Below, in pieces: positions 44,436-53,614 of a stretch of 64,000 nt of DNA. A program made the translations under genes and the position numbers. Position 1 is the stretch's first letter. Each line of letters starts with the position of its first letter. Below the pieces are notes generated by a model. It worked only from the letters and a program-made list of their open reading frames with translations, searched no databases and had not been told where the DNA came from. Source of the DNA: Aeromonas media (GTDB lineage: Bacteria > Pseudomonadota > Gammaproteobacteria > Enterobacterales > Aeromonadaceae); contig NZ_CDBZ01000010.1 in assembly GCF_000819985.1 (NCBI RefSeq), positions 37,805 to 101,804 on the forward strand, written 5' to 3'.

Positions 44436-44530
44436 AAACTGGGCTCTGGATCTCGCTTTTGACTGCCAGGTCAATTAATGGCCAGGCTTTGCCGATATAC
44501 TCGCTTGGATACAACCAAGGATGATTTGGC

Positions 44531-46171
44531 ATGCAAGAATGGGATCCGGAGCACTTCACCAGTTTTGAACATCTCTGTGAAGTGACGTTGGCGGCGGTCA
44601 GAGAAAAGACCGAGGCCGAGCAGATCTATCTGTGGCTGCGGGCGCCAACGCCCCAGCTCTACCACTACAGGCCTGAGCAGGGCTTGCTCTGTCTGAGCGC
44701 CGACATGCTCACCTCCCTCGACCTGCCTCTCCTCTTCATTGAACGTTCCCTCGATCTCGGCCAGTTGCTGGTGGAGCCGATCGCGCCGACTCGTGCCATC
44801 TGGGAGAGCGTCGAGCCGGAGAGCCCACGCCTGCGTGCAAGCTTCCCGCTCAAGCGCCACAAGGGGTTGGAGGCCGTGGTCTATCTGGAAACCCGGCGCC
44901 GCCTCGATCGCTTGCCAAGGCGTCAGCAACAGAGCATCCAGTTGCTGATGCACTACCTCGCCGCCGAGCTGGAGAGCCGGCGACTCGCCGGTCAGGTCGA
45001 TCTGGAGCGGGATCAACGGATCAATACCCAGGCCGATCTCGTCCGCAGCCAGGCCCTGCAGGACTCCTTCCTCAGCATGCTGCAGGCATTGCACCAGGTA
45101 GGAGTCAAGCTGTCGCGCTGTGACGGTGAGGATCGCCTGCTGCACGATGCGGTGGTGCTGGCGCGCCAGGAGTTGCAGTTCGATCGCATCGCCATCTTCC
45201 TGACGGACAGTCAACTCAAGACCATGCACGGTACCTGGGGTACCAACGAGGCGGGTGAGCTCATCGACGAGCGCCATTTCATCAGTCCCATTCCTGATCA
45301 TCCCACGGTGCAGGAGGCGCTGCGGCGCAAGGATTATGTGCTGGTGCTGGAGGATACCCCGCTCTATTACGAGAAGCAGGTGGTGGGGCGCGGCTGGAAT
45401 GCCATGGTGTCGCTCTGGGACGGGGGCACCCCCATCGGCTGGATCGCCGCCGACAACCTGCTCTGGCGTCGTCCGCTCAAGGCGTATCAGAGCGAGATCT
45501 TCAAGCAATATGCCGCCGTGCTTTCCCAGTTGCTGATCCGCCAGCGCACCCAGGCGGCGCTCGAGCGTTTCAACCGTGACCTGGAGCTGCGGGTGCAGGA
45601 GCGGACCCGGCAGCTGGCCGACACCAACCGGGCGCTGGAGGAGGCCAACCGGCGTCTCTCCCTGCTGTCGCTGGAGGATCCCCTGACCGGGATCGCCAAC
45701 CGCCGTCAGTGGGACATCACCATGGAGCGGGAGTGGGAGCGGGCGCGCCGTCATCAGGGGATATTGGCAGTACTGATGATAGACGTGGACGAGTTCAAGT
45801 CCTACAACGATCACTTCGGCCACGGCAAGGGGGATCAGTGTCTGCAACGGGTCGCGGCCCTGCTGCAGGACACCGAGCGGCGGCGTACCAATCTGGTGGC
45901 CCGTTATGGCGGTGAGGAGTTCGTAATCCTGCTGTGCGCCCCGCAACCCGGGGAGGCAGAGCGGCTGGCGGAGCAGATCCACCACGGGCTGGAAGCCCTG
46001 CAGATCCCCCATCCGGCCTCCCGGGTGGCGGCGGCGCTTACCGTCAGCATCGGCTTCAGTTACCTCATCCCCTCCTCGGACAAGGGGTGGCAGACCCTGA
46101 CCGAGCAGGCGGATCAGGCGCTCTATCACGCCAAGTCACAGGGCCGGGCCTGTACCCTGGCCTATCGCTGA
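44531..46171 (+). CDS. Diguanylate cyclase with GAF-like sensor region
   Basis: A 546-residue soluble signalling protein. The N-terminal 350 residues look like one or two GAF-type sensor domains (LQALHQVGVKLSRCDGEDRLLHDAVVLARQELQFDRIAIFL begins the second). A coiled-coil linker (RDLELRVQERTRQLADTNRALEEANRRL) leads to a GGDEF domain: DPLTGIANRRQWD, MIDVDEFKSYNDHFGHGKGD and the active site RYGGEEF. It should make cyclic di-GMP. There is no RxxD inhibitory site before GGEEF. No membrane segment or signal peptide is visible. It is monocistronic. Confidence 0.88.
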   Translation: MQEWDPEHFTSFEHLCEVTLAAVREKTEAEQIYLWLRAPTPQLYHYRPEQGLLCLSADMLTSLDLPLLFIERSLDLGQLLVEPIAPTRAIWESVEPESPRLRASFPLKRHKGLEAVVYLETRRRLDRLPRRQQQSIQLLMHYLAAELESRRLAGQVDLERDQRINTQADLVRSQALQDSFLSMLQALHQVGVKLSRCDGEDRLLHDAVVLARQELQFDRIAIFLTDSQLKTMHGTWGTNEAGELIDERHFISPIPDHPTVQEALRRKDYVLVLEDTPLYYEKQVVGRGWNAMVSLWDGGTPIGWIAADNLLWRRPLKAYQSEIFKQYAAVLSQLLIRQRTQAALERFNRDLELRVQERTRQLADTNRALEEANRRLSLLSLEDPLTGIANRRQWDITMEREWERARRHQGILAVLMIDVDEFKSYNDHFGHGKGDQCLQRVAALLQDTERRRTNLVARYGGEEFVILLCAPQPGEAERLAEQIHHGLEALQIPHPASRVAAALTVSIGFSYLIPSSDKGWQTLTEQADQALYHAKSQGRACTLAYR

Positions 46172-46343
46172 CGTCGGACTCACCCTCTCTCCTTCCTCAC
46201 CGCGCCAGGGGGCCAACGCTCTGGTGCATCTCTTTTCCTCGGCATAAATGTGGTGGCAAGCGTTTCTCGCCCTCTGACGCATGGCGATGGGGCCGGGGTC
46301 TGGCTAGAATGGGGGCCCATTTTTCACAGACAGATCCTGCACC

Positions 46344-46934
46344 ATGACCCTATCCGGATTTCAAGGCCTGGTTTTCGACCTCGACGGCACCCTGGTGGAC
46401 TCCATGCCTTTGCACCTGGCCGCCTGGGAACATACCGCCCGCGAGTTTGGCTTTCAGTTCGATGCCGACTGGTTTTATGAACTGGGTGGCATGCCCAGCC
46501 GCAAGATAGCCTTGCTGGTGGCCGAGGTGCAGCAGATCGCGCTGGACCCGCTGGTGGTGACGCGCTGCAAGACGGAGCACTATGTGGCCAACCTGCACAA
46601 GGCGACCCCCTTCCCGGCCATGCTGGATCTGGTCAGGCGCTATCACGGTCTCATTCCCATGGGGATAGGCACGGGATCACCTCGCATCAATGCCGAGGCG
46701 GTGCTGCGCAATACCGGACTGGATAGCTACTTCCCCGTGGTGGTGACCGCCGACGACGTGGCGCTGCACAAACCCCATCCGGATACCTTTCTGCTGGTGG
46801 CGCAGCGACTCGGGGTTGCGCCTGACGGCTGTCTGGTGTTCGAGGACACGGGCATAGGGGCGCAGGCCGGTGAGGCCGCAGGCATGCAGGTGTGCATGGT
46901 CAAGGAAGGGAAGCCGGTCGGATTGACCTACTGA
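46344..46934 (+). CDS. yqaB: HAD-family sugar-phosphatase, YqaB-like
   Basis: Cytoplasmic phosphatase of 196 residues in the beta-phosphoglucomutase-like HAD subfamily. The nucleophile motif is VFDLDGTLVDSMPLH, motif II is MGIGTGSPR, and motif III/IV is KPHPDTFLLVAQRLGVAPDGCLVFEDTGIGAQAG. E. coli YqaB acts on fructose-1-phosphate and is close in length (188). The exact substrate here is not certain. It is a single gene convergent with the Hfq-like gene. Confidence 0.85.
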   Translation: MTLSGFQGLVFDLDGTLVDSMPLHLAAWEHTAREFGFQFDADWFYELGGMPSRKIALLVAEVQQIALDPLVVTRCKTEHYVANLHKATPFPAMLDLVRRYHGLIPMGIGTGSPRINAEAVLRNTGLDSYFPVVVTADDVALHKPHPDTFLLVAQRLGVAPDGCLVFEDTGIGAQAGEAAGMQVCMVKEGKPVGLTY

Positions 46935-46973
46935 GCAAACGGGCTGGCCGTCGAGGCCGCCTGGGGGAGAAGA

Positions 46974-47011
46974 CCCACTCTCATACGGGACAGGCATGAC
47001 ATGAGAGTGGG
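46974..47011. repeat. Inverted repeat between yqaB and the Hfq-like gene
   Basis: CCCACTCTCAT and ATGAGAGTGGG form a perfect 11-bp stem with a 16-base loop between two convergent genes. There is no T-run, so it is not a typical terminator. Confidence 0.45.
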
Positions 47012-47069
47012 GATGCGCGTCGTCACTAATTGACGCAGCGGCAAGCTCAGAGTCAGGAGGAGGCGAGCA

Positions 47070-47429
47070 TCACTGCTCGCTGCTACCGCCCTGGTTGTCG
47101 TCATAACGGCTAGGGCCGCCGTGGGGACGCGGAGCCATGGAGACCCGTGGCTTGCGGGCGCGCTGGATGCTGACCTGGGGGCGGCCGGAGTGCATGGCGA
47201 TGGTGGAGATCTTGGCCTTGTAGACCAGTTGCTGATTGCCATGGGCATCGGTCAACAGCACGCTGTACTGGTCGAAGCCGCTGATGGTCCCCTCCAGCTT
47301 GATGCCGCTCACCAGGAAGATGGCGACCTGACTGCGGTTCTTGCGCAACCAGTTGAGGGCAGAATCTTGCCCGTTCCCAAGGGAGAATGCCTGCTCGATG
47401 GTGGAGTAGCTTGGGGATTCAGTTGTCAT
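47070..47429 (-). CDS. Hfq-like Sm-fold RNA-binding protein (divergent paralogue)
   Basis: A 119-residue protein whose residues 20-80 align with Hfq. Hfq [27 protein letters not shown] corresponds to QDSALNWLRKNRSQVAIFLV followed by SGIKLEG (residues 21-47). SFDQFVILL corresponds to GFDQYSVLL, and MVYKHAIST to LVYKAKIST. Distal-face F38, G42, I43, K44, L45 and proximal Q21, Q54, Y55, K71 are kept. Hfq His57 is Ala72, Gln33 is Glu46, and the beta4 loop is two residues longer. A basic, glycine-rich tail (80-119) follows. The gene is alone, with no miaA or hflX neighbour, so it is probably a second Hfq. Confidence 0.8.
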   Translation of the reverse strand: MTTESPSYSTIEQAFSLGNGQDSALNWLRKNRSQVAIFLVSGIKLEGTISGFDQYSVLLTDAHGNQQLVYKAKISTIAMHSGRPQVSIQRARKPRVSMAPRPHGGPSRYDDNQGGSSEQ

Positions 47430-47464
47430 AAATTATTGTCCCGCGGAAAAAAAGTGGCGTTTGA

Positions 47465-47493
47465 TTGTGCTAAATGGTCACAGGCTTGTCAAA
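47465..47493 (-). promoter_or_regulatory. Promoter of the Hfq-like gene
   Basis: On the minus strand -35 TTGACA (47493-47488) and -10 CACAAT (47470-47465) are exactly 17 bp apart, about 36 bp before the start codon. The remainder of the 323-bp gap up to pqiA (47494-47752) shows a small hairpin, GCCCTGT/ACAGGGC at 47662-47681, and no gene. Confidence 0.65.
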
Positions 47494-47752
47494 GTCATTC
47501 TCACCCTGCCGCCAAAGCATCGATGAACAGGGGCTGATGTGCGGGAGCTTGCGCAAATTTGCAGATAAATATGCCCCTTATCCCTGGGGCCAGGGTCGAG
47601 CTATGCCAAAAAAAACCTTTCCAGGCCGCGCCCCATGCCCATCTATCTCCCGTCCCTTAAGGCCCTGTACATGAACAGGGCTGGTGGTTAGCGGCGGTGG
47701 CTGCAATAATTGGCGCCTCTGGCCGTTCGCGGCCTCATGCTGGGGTCCTATC

Positions 47753-49024
47753 TTGCATCCGGTTTCACACCAACACCCGATTACCTATACCCATGACGCG
47801 ACCGCGTGCGAAGAGTGTGACTTGCTGGTGCCGGCCACCGCGCTGGCCGTGGGGGAGACGAGCAGTTGTCCCCGTTGCGGTCACACCCTGAGTGCGCACC
47901 TGCCGCAGCAGGAGCTCAGACCCATCGCCTACGGCTTTGCGGCGCTCATCATGTTCGTGCTCTCCAACGCCTTCACCTTCATGTCGTTCTCGGCCAAGGG
48001 AGTGGGGCAGGAGATGACCTTCCTGCAGTGCATCACCACCCTGGTGGATCAGGGCTATCTGTTTCTGGGGGCCGTGCTGAGCCTGACCCTGATCGGTCTG
48101 CCACTGGTCTATATCGGCTCCATCATGCTGGTGCTGTGGCGGCTCGACAAGGATCTGCACAGCAATGCCCTGCGCTCACTCGGCCGATTGCTGTGCCGGA
48201 TCAAACCCTGGTTGATGGTGGATGTCTTCCTCATCGGGGTGCTCATCTCTCTGGTCAAGCTGATGGGCATGGCCGACATCAAGATGGGGCTGTCGTTCTG
48301 GGCCTTCGTGGGCTACACGGTGCTGCTGATCAAGATGATCTCGTCCCTGGACCGGATGTGGCTGTGGCAACGTTTGTTCGGCCAGACCGAGGCGAGAGAG
48401 CTGGATCCCGAGGCCAGCGCCCTGGAGTACGGGCTGGTGGGGTGCCACATCTGCGGCGCGCTCAATGACGGCGATGCCCATAGCTGCTCCCGCTGCGGCG
48501 ATCGTCTGCACCAGCGCAAGCCGGGCGGTCTGAACCGTACCTGGGCACTGCTCATCACCTCGGTGATCCTCTATATTCCTGCCAACCTCTATCCCATCAT
48601 GGACACCGTCTTTCTGGGGGACGACAGCCCCTCGACCATTATGGGGGGGGTGGTGTTGCTCTGGGCCATGGGCTCCTACCCCATCGCCGCCGTCATCTTC
48701 TTTGCCAGCGTGGTGGTGCCCCTGGTGAAGATCCTGGCGCTGCTGTGGCTCTGCTACATGGTGCAGCGTGGCCGGGTCGGTTCTCCCCTTGGCAAGCTCA
48801 AGCTCTATCGCATGACCGAATTTGTGGGACGCTGGTCGATGATCGACGTCTTCGTGGTGGCCATCTTGGCCGGCCTCATCCGTCTCGATAATCTGATGAC
48901 CATCTACCCGGGCCCCGCGGCCGTTGCTTTTGCCGGGGTCGTTTTGATCACCATGGTGGCCGCCATGAGTTTCGATTCCCGCCTGATCTGGGATTTACAA
49001 CAAGGAGAGCGCGAACGTGAGTGA
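47753..49024 (+). CDS. pqiA: PqiA/YebS-family membrane protein
   Basis: Inner-membrane partner of the MCE protein PqiB in transport between the membranes. Two zinc-ribbon-like segments (CEECD...CPRCG and CHICG...CSRCG) each precede a block of four helices, the usual duplicated PqiA layout. I propose a TTG start at 47753, which gives 423 residues (E. coli PqiA 417, YebS 427). The frame stays open to a GTG at 47684. It overlaps pqiB by eight bases. E. coli pqi genes respond to SoxRS; no such site is evident here. Confidence 0.9.
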   Translation: MHPVSHQHPITYTHDATACEECDLLVPATALAVGETSSCPRCGHTLSAHLPQQELRPIAYGFAALIMFVLSNAFTFMSFSAKGVGQEMTFLQCITTLVDQGYLFLGAVLSLTLIGLPLVYIGSIMLVLWRLDKDLHSNALRSLGRLLCRIKPWLMVDVFLIGVLISLVKLMGMADIKMGLSFWAFVGYTVLLIKMISSLDRMWLWQRLFGQTEARELDPEASALEYGLVGCHICGALNDGDAHSCSRCGDRLHQRKPGGLNRTWALLITSVILYIPANLYPIMDTVFLGDDSPSTIMGGVVLLWAMGSYPIAAVIFFASVVVPLVKILALLWLCYMVQRGRVGSPLGKLKLYRMTEFVGRWSMIDVFVVAILAGLIRLDNLMTIYPGPAAVAFAGVVLITMVAAMSFDSRLIWDLQQGERERE

Positions 49025-50663
49025 GCGTAAGACAAGGTGGAAACCGGGCTCTGACTTTATGAGCTCGGCCGCCGCTATCTGGATGGTGCCGCTGCTGGCG
49101 CTGTTCATCGGAGCCTGGATGCTGTTCCAGCACTGGTATTCACAAGGCCCCAGTTTCACCCTGACGGTTGCCACCGCGGAGGGCATAGTGGCGGGCAAGA
49201 CGGTTATCCGCTCCCGTGAGGTGGAAGTGGGTCGCATCGAGGCGGTGGAGCTCAGCGATGACTACAGCCATGCGGTGCTCAAGGCCCGTCTGACCAATGC
49301 CGCCGCCGGCATGCTCAAGAAGGACAGCCAGTTCTGGGTAGTCAAACCCAGGGTCGGGCGGGAAGGGGTGTCGGGTCTGGGCACCCTGCTCTCCGGTGCC
49401 TACATCGAACTCGCCCCTGGCAAGAAGGGCAAGGCGCGCGACGAATACGCCATGCTGGACAAGCCGCCGCTCGCCTCGGTGGATGCCAAGGGGCTGCGGC
49501 TCTCTCTCAGCAGCCGCGATGCGCGCGCCCTGGGGATAGGCTCCCCCATCAGCTATCAGGGCTTCACCATAGGCCAGATAGAGGAGGCCAAGTTCCTGCC
49601 CGAGAAGAGCGAGATGCAGTACCAGCTCTTCATCAATGCCCCCTACGACATCCTGGTGAGCAGCAACTCCCGCTTCTGGCTGACCCCGGGCTTCGAGGTC
49701 TCCATGAGCAGCGAGGGGATGAAGGTGAAGATGGATTCGCTCGAGAGCCTGCTGGACGGCGGCATCACCATGGGGCTGCCACCGGGCTGGACACCCGGTG
49801 AGCCGGTCAAGCAGATGGACAGCTTCACCCTGTTCCAGGACGAGGCGAGCGTGCTGGCCGGTAGCCTGGATCAGTTCATCGACTACGTCTTCCTGTTCGA
49901 GGACAACGTGGGTGGCCTGCACCCCGGGGCGGCGGTGCAGTATCGCGGCATCCGGGTCGGTACCGTCATCTCCGCCCCCTACCTCATCGACGACAAGGGG
50001 GTGCAGATCTTCAAGAGCCGGCAGATCCCCGTGCTGGCCCGCATCGAGGTACAGCGCCTCTCCCATCGCTACGCCAATGCGGAGCGGGAGCAGTGGCGAG
50101 CGCTGTTCAGCAAGCAGTTCAAGGAGGGATTGCGGGCCAGCCTCAAGACGTCCAGTCTGCTGACCGGCGGCAAGGTGGTGGATCTCAACTTCTACCCGGA
50201 TGCGCCTGCCTATGAACCTTTCAAGCTGGCAGGCTATCAGGTGTTCCCGACCGTGCAGGCCGGGCTGGACCAGATAGAGCGCAAGGTGAACCTCATCCTC
50301 GACAAGTTCGTCGACATGGACATGGCCACCACGCTGACGCAGGTCAATAGCACCCTGGCGACCCTGGACAAAACCCTCAAACACATCAAGGCCGTGAGTG
50401 CCAATCTGGAACAGTTCACCGGTCAGCGCTCGACCCAACAGTTGCCCGAATCCCTCAACCAGAGTCTCAAGCAGTTGCAGGAGACGTTGCAGGCTTATGA
50501 TGCTGGTTCCCAGACCAACCAGGAGTTGCGCCAGTCGGTGCAGTCTCTCAATCAGCTGATGGGGGAGCTGCAACCCTTGGTCCACTCACTGAACGAGCAG
50601 CCCAGTTCGCTGATCTTCGACCGCTCCCGTCCCCAGGATCCTGAGCCCAAGCGAGGAAAATGA
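49017..50663 (+). CDS. pqiB: PqiB, multi-MCE-domain intermembrane transport protein
   Basis: A 548-residue protein anchored by one N-terminal helix (AAIWMVPLLALFIGAWMLFQHWY), the rest periplasmic. Three MCE domains begin near residues 40, 160 and 285 (GPSFTLTVATAEGIVAGKTVIRSREVEVGRIEAV; AKGLRLSLSSRDARALGIGSPI; LHPGAAVQYRGIRVGTV). A long C-terminal helical stretch (residues 420-530) would form the needle seen in the E. coli protein. GTG start, with AAGGAG upstream. Length matches E. coli PqiB (546). Confidence 0.93.
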   Translation: MSERKTRWKPGSDFMSSAAAIWMVPLLALFIGAWMLFQHWYSQGPSFTLTVATAEGIVAGKTVIRSREVEVGRIEAVELSDDYSHAVLKARLTNAAAGMLKKDSQFWVVKPRVGREGVSGLGTLLSGAYIELAPGKKGKARDEYAMLDKPPLASVDAKGLRLSLSSRDARALGIGSPISYQGFTIGQIEEAKFLPEKSEMQYQLFINAPYDILVSSNSRFWLTPGFEVSMSSEGMKVKMDSLESLLDGGITMGLPPGWTPGEPVKQMDSFTLFQDEASVLAGSLDQFIDYVFLFEDNVGGLHPGAAVQYRGIRVGTVISAPYLIDDKGVQIFKSRQIPVLARIEVQRLSHRYANAEREQWRALFSKQFKEGLRASLKTSSLLTGGKVVDLNFYPDAPAYEPFKLAGYQVFPTVQAGLDQIERKVNLILDKFVDMDMATTLTQVNSTLATLDKTLKHIKAVSANLEQFTGQRSTQQLPESLNQSLKQLQETLQAYDAGSQTNQELRQSVQSLNQLMGELQPLVHSLNEQPSSLIFDRSRPQDPEPKRGK

Positions 50664-51232
50664 TGAAAAAACGGATGATGACCCTGGCCTTGCTGGGTTT
50701 GCTGACGGGGTGCAGTGCCGCCCCGACGGCACTGCACTACTACTCGCTGGATGCGGAGCTCCCGCAGTCGAACAGCGTTACGGCACAGCCCCGGCATCAG
50801 CTGGTGCTGCGTCCCGTCGCCCTGTCTGGCCAGCTGGATCGGATGAGCCTGGTCTATCAGCTGGAAGGCAAGGAGCTGCACTTTGCCGAGTATCATCGCT
50901 GGGCGGGCTCGCTGGATGCGCAGTTGAACCAGCTTACCCTGAATGGCCTCTCCAGCAGGTTGCCGGGTTGGGTGGTGCGCCAGGACGGGGCCCGCAAGGG
51001 GCCAGTGCTGACCATCTCGGTCGAGCGCTTCCAGGGACGGCACGATGGCCGCGCCCTGCTCAGCGGCCGCTGGCGCTTGCTGACGGAGGAAGGGGTCGTG
51101 CTGCGGGACGTGCCTTTCCAGCAGGAGCGGGTCTTGCCGGCCGATGGTTATGGCGCCCTGGTGGACGAGCTGGGGCAGGGGTGGCAGCTACTGCTCGATC
51201 AGATTGCGGCGGATGTGCGCACGTGCAGCTGA
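50660..51232 (+). CDS. pqiC: PqiC lipoprotein
   Basis: Outer-membrane lipoprotein of about 190 residues, partner of PqiB. The signal peptide MMKKRMMTLALLGLLTGCSA ends in the lipobox LLTGC, Cys18. The ABC-type transport auxiliary domain begins ALHYYSLDAEL. The first ATG overlaps the pqiB stop; the second ATG, one codon later, is equally possible. Residues after Cys (Ser-Ala) do not give an inner-membrane retention signal. Confidence 0.9.
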   Translation: MMKKRMMTLALLGLLTGCSAAPTALHYYSLDAELPQSNSVTAQPRHQLVLRPVALSGQLDRMSLVYQLEGKELHFAEYHRWAGSLDAQLNQLTLNGLSSRLPGWVVRQDGARKGPVLTISVERFQGRHDGRALLSGRWRLLTEEGVVLRDVPFQQERVLPADGYGALVDELGQGWQLLLDQIAADVRTCS

Positions 51233-51244
51233 ACGGAACAATGA

Positions 51245-51272
51245 AAAACGGGAGGCCAATGCCTCCCGTTTT
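51245..51272. terminator. Bidirectional terminator between pqiC and the OmpA-family gene
   Basis: AAAACGGGAGGC and GCCTCCCGTTTT form a 12-bp stem with loop CAAT. A-rich and T-rich ends suit both strands. Confidence 0.85.
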
Positions 51273-51289
51273 GTTATCTGACACAGGGA

Positions 51290-52321
51290 TTATTGCTGAA
51301 CTTCCGAGACCCCCTGCACCTTGACCTCTACCCGACGATCCGGGGCCAGGCAGACGATCAGCTCGCGCTTGGACTTGCTGGTGCAGCTGTCGCCGGTGAC
51401 GGGAGAATTCTTGCCCTGACCCTCCACGTTTACCTTGCCGGCAGGCAAGCCCTTGCCGATCAGGTAGTCGGCCACGGTCTGGGCCCGCTGCTCGGAGAGC
51501 TTCTGGTTATAGGCGTCGGAGCCGATGCGATCGGTGTAGCCGATGACGGTGGCCGAGCCATCCTTGGGTCTGGCTTCTTCAATCTGGCTATAGAGGGTAT
51601 CCAGTGCCTGGCCGGCTTCCGGCTTGAGGGTGGCCTTGTTGAAGTCAAACAGCACATCCGAGCTCAGGGTGAACTGCTTGTCGACCATCACTGGCTCGGG
51701 GGCCGGTGCCGGGGCGGCGACCGGCATGGCCGGTGGAACCTGGCCGAAGCGATAGACGGCGGCCAGGGAGAGCAGGCCGTTGTCCATGCGCAAACCCGTG
51801 TCTTCACGGCTGCCGTACGGGGTGCTGTACTGGTACTCGAGGCGGGCGGCCCAATCCAGATTGAAGGCGTACTCGGCCCCCAACGCACCGACGAAGACGG
51901 CGCGGCTGTCGCTGTCCAGCTCATCGCTGCTGGTCCAGCCGTAGCCGCCACCGAGGCGACCGTAGAGATCCAGATTGTCCGCTACCGGGAAGCCGAGCTT
52001 CAGGGTCAGCTGGGCCAGTTGGGCTTCGACAGAGTCATTGAAGGCAGCGGCATTGCGGGTACCGTTGTACTTGAGCTTGCCAAGGTAGTCGTAACCGAGC
52101 TCGATCCCCAGGTTCTGGTTGATCTGGTAACCGGCGAAGGCACCGGCGCCCACTTCATCGTCATCCTTGTCTTCGGTGGAGATGCTGTTGCTCTCGTCGA
52201 CGCCGTAGAAGTTGGACCAACCCAGTTTGGCACCGCCATACCAGGTATTGTCTTGTCCGGCTGCCTGAGCGTTGGCCGCAAGCAAGCCTGAAACCAGCAA
52301 GGTAATCAGTGTTTTGTTCAT
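51290..52321 (-). CDS. OmpA-family outer-membrane protein
   Basis: Outer-membrane protein of 343 residues. The signal peptide MNKTLITLLVSGLLAANAQA is followed by an eight-strand barrel (QDNTWYGGAKLGWSNFYG to LLSLAAVYRFGQ), then a short Ala/Pro linker (AAPAPAPEP). The peptidoglycan-binding OmpA C-terminal domain (SDVLFDFNKATLKPEAGQ; YTDRIGSDAYNQKLSEQRAQTVADYLI) follows. Two cysteines late in the domain (DSCTSKSKRELIVCLAPDRRVEV) match E. coli OmpA. Several ompA paralogues are common in Aeromonas, so I give no symbol. Confidence 0.93.
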   Translation of the reverse strand: MNKTLITLLVSGLLAANAQAAGQDNTWYGGAKLGWSNFYGVDESNSISTEDKDDDEVGAGAFAGYQINQNLGIELGYDYLGKLKYNGTRNAAAFNDSVEAQLAQLTLKLGFPVADNLDLYGRLGGGYGWTSSDELDSDSRAVFVGALGAEYAFNLDWAARLEYQYSTPYGSREDTGLRMDNGLLSLAAVYRFGQVPPAMPVAAPAPAPEPVMVDKQFTLSSDVLFDFNKATLKPEAGQALDTLYSQIEEARPKDGSATVIGYTDRIGSDAYNQKLSEQRAQTVADYLIGKGLPAGKVNVEGQGKNSPVTGDSCTSKSKRELIVCLAPDRRVEVKVQGVSEVQQ

Positions 52322-52577
52322 ATGAAGCCTCTGCAATTTGTCTGTGGGAGAGATCGAATCTGTGTCGCCTCGCCTCATGGGTTGGGCCAGCGTTGAGCCA
52401 CAACATGTTTAAACGTAGCCCGTATTTTTTGAACCACAAGCAACTGATATAAAACATATTGTGATAACTATGCCCATCATAGGGGAGTTATCCGGGCAGG
52501 AAGGCCAGTATGACTCCAATTTGTGACGGGAGTCATATGAGCTGTGTGTTTACTGTCCAGTCAGGCAAGCACAAAAA

Positions 52578-52598
52578 AGGCCGACATTGTGTCGGCCT
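52578..52598 (-). terminator. Terminator of the acyltransferase gene
   Basis: AGGCCGACA and TGTCGGCCT form a 9-bp stem with loop TTG. On the minus strand TTTTTT follows. It lies nine bases after the stop. The 256 bp from here to the OmpA-family start hold that gene's promoter region. Confidence 0.85.
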
Positions 52599-52606
52599 CT
52601 GCATCC

Positions 52607-53614
52607 TCACTGGGGGATGAACTCGTACTCCCGTTCGATGAAGGTGGCGGCGCGCTCGCTCAGGGCGGCGTGCACGGCCGTGGTCGGGTGGACCTGATCC
52701 CAGAACATCTTGCCTTCACAGTTGAGCTCACTGGCGCTGCGGCGAGCCAGCGGACTGGCAACGGCCTGGGCCAGCAGGGGGTTGCCGGCGATGGCGAGGC
52801 GCTCCTGCGCATTGAAGGGGGTAAGCTGGCTGTCGGCGGTGGCGCTGCGGGAGGCAAACGGCTTCCACACATAGCCGCCGCCGTAGCAGGCGTTCTCGGT
52901 GTCGCTCAGGCCGAAGTTCTGTGGGTCCCGCAGCATCTCGGCGAACTGCTTGTCGATCTCGAACAGTTTCACCATGCCGGTGGGAGCCAGTTCGCGGGCC
53001 AGGTTCAGCAACAGCTCGTTGTGATAGCGGGAGACATGGCTGGCCGCCTCCACCACCTTCTGGCTGCGGGCCGAGGGGTTCTGGCCAAGATCCGGCAGGT
53101 TGAATAGCAGGATCTGCTTGGCACCGTTCAATACCATGCGGTTGGCCGAGTCGCTGATGACGTCGCGCACCCGCTTGGCGTCCAGCTCGGTATTCCAGCC
53201 ATAGGCGAGATAGTCGTTGGCGCCGACCCAGAGGATCACCAGATCGTCGGGTTTGAAGCTGTCCTTCTCCAGAAACTGGGTAATTTCATAGTCCAGGTTG
53301 TTGATGACCTGGTACTTGGGGTTCCAGGAGATCTTGTTGTAGGCCACCGCGGTGGCGCCCCCCTCCGCCTCGTTGACTATTTTCAGTCCCGGGAACGGCT
53401 GGGTCAGCTGCTCCAGCCAGACCGGGCCATTGGAGAAGCGGCCCTGGTAGTAGGGCGGGCTGGAGGGGAGATAACCGCGCATCTTGCCGTACATCTTGCC
53501 GGTGTCGGAGAGGCTGTCGCCGAACATCACGATGCGGGAAAAAGCGGGACGCGTCTCGGCGGCATGGGCCGTCAGGGCGAAGAGTCCCAGTAAACACAGA
53601 AGCCATTTGTTCAT
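52607..53614 (-). CDS. Glycerophospholipid:cholesterol acyltransferase (secreted GDSL lipase)
   Basis: Secreted SGNH-fold lipase/acyltransferase of Aeromonas that moves acyl chains from phospholipid to cholesterol and acts on erythrocyte membranes. The 18-residue signal peptide (MNKWLLCLLGLFALTAHA) leads to FSRIVMFGDSLSDTGKMYGKMRGYLPSSPP; the nucleophile Ser34 is Ser16 of the mature protein. LVILWVGANDYLAYGWNTE and the catalytic Asp/His in FWDQVHPT complete the SGNH set. Length 335 equals the known enzyme, and similarity is high throughout. It is a likely substrate of the Exe type II system, also in this window. Confidence 0.96.
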   Translation of the reverse strand: MNKWLLCLLGLFALTAHAAETRPAFSRIVMFGDSLSDTGKMYGKMRGYLPSSPPYYQGRFSNGPVWLEQLTQPFPGLKIVNEAEGGATAVAYNKISWNPKYQVINNLDYEITQFLEKDSFKPDDLVILWVGANDYLAYGWNTELDAKRVRDVISDSANRMVLNGAKQILLFNLPDLGQNPSARSQKVVEAASHVSRYHNELLLNLARELAPTGMVKLFEIDKQFAEMLRDPQNFGLSDTENACYGGGYVWKPFASRSATADSQLTPFNAQERLAIAGNPLLAQAVASPLARRSASELNCEGKMFWDQVHPTTAVHAALSERAATFIEREYEFIPQ

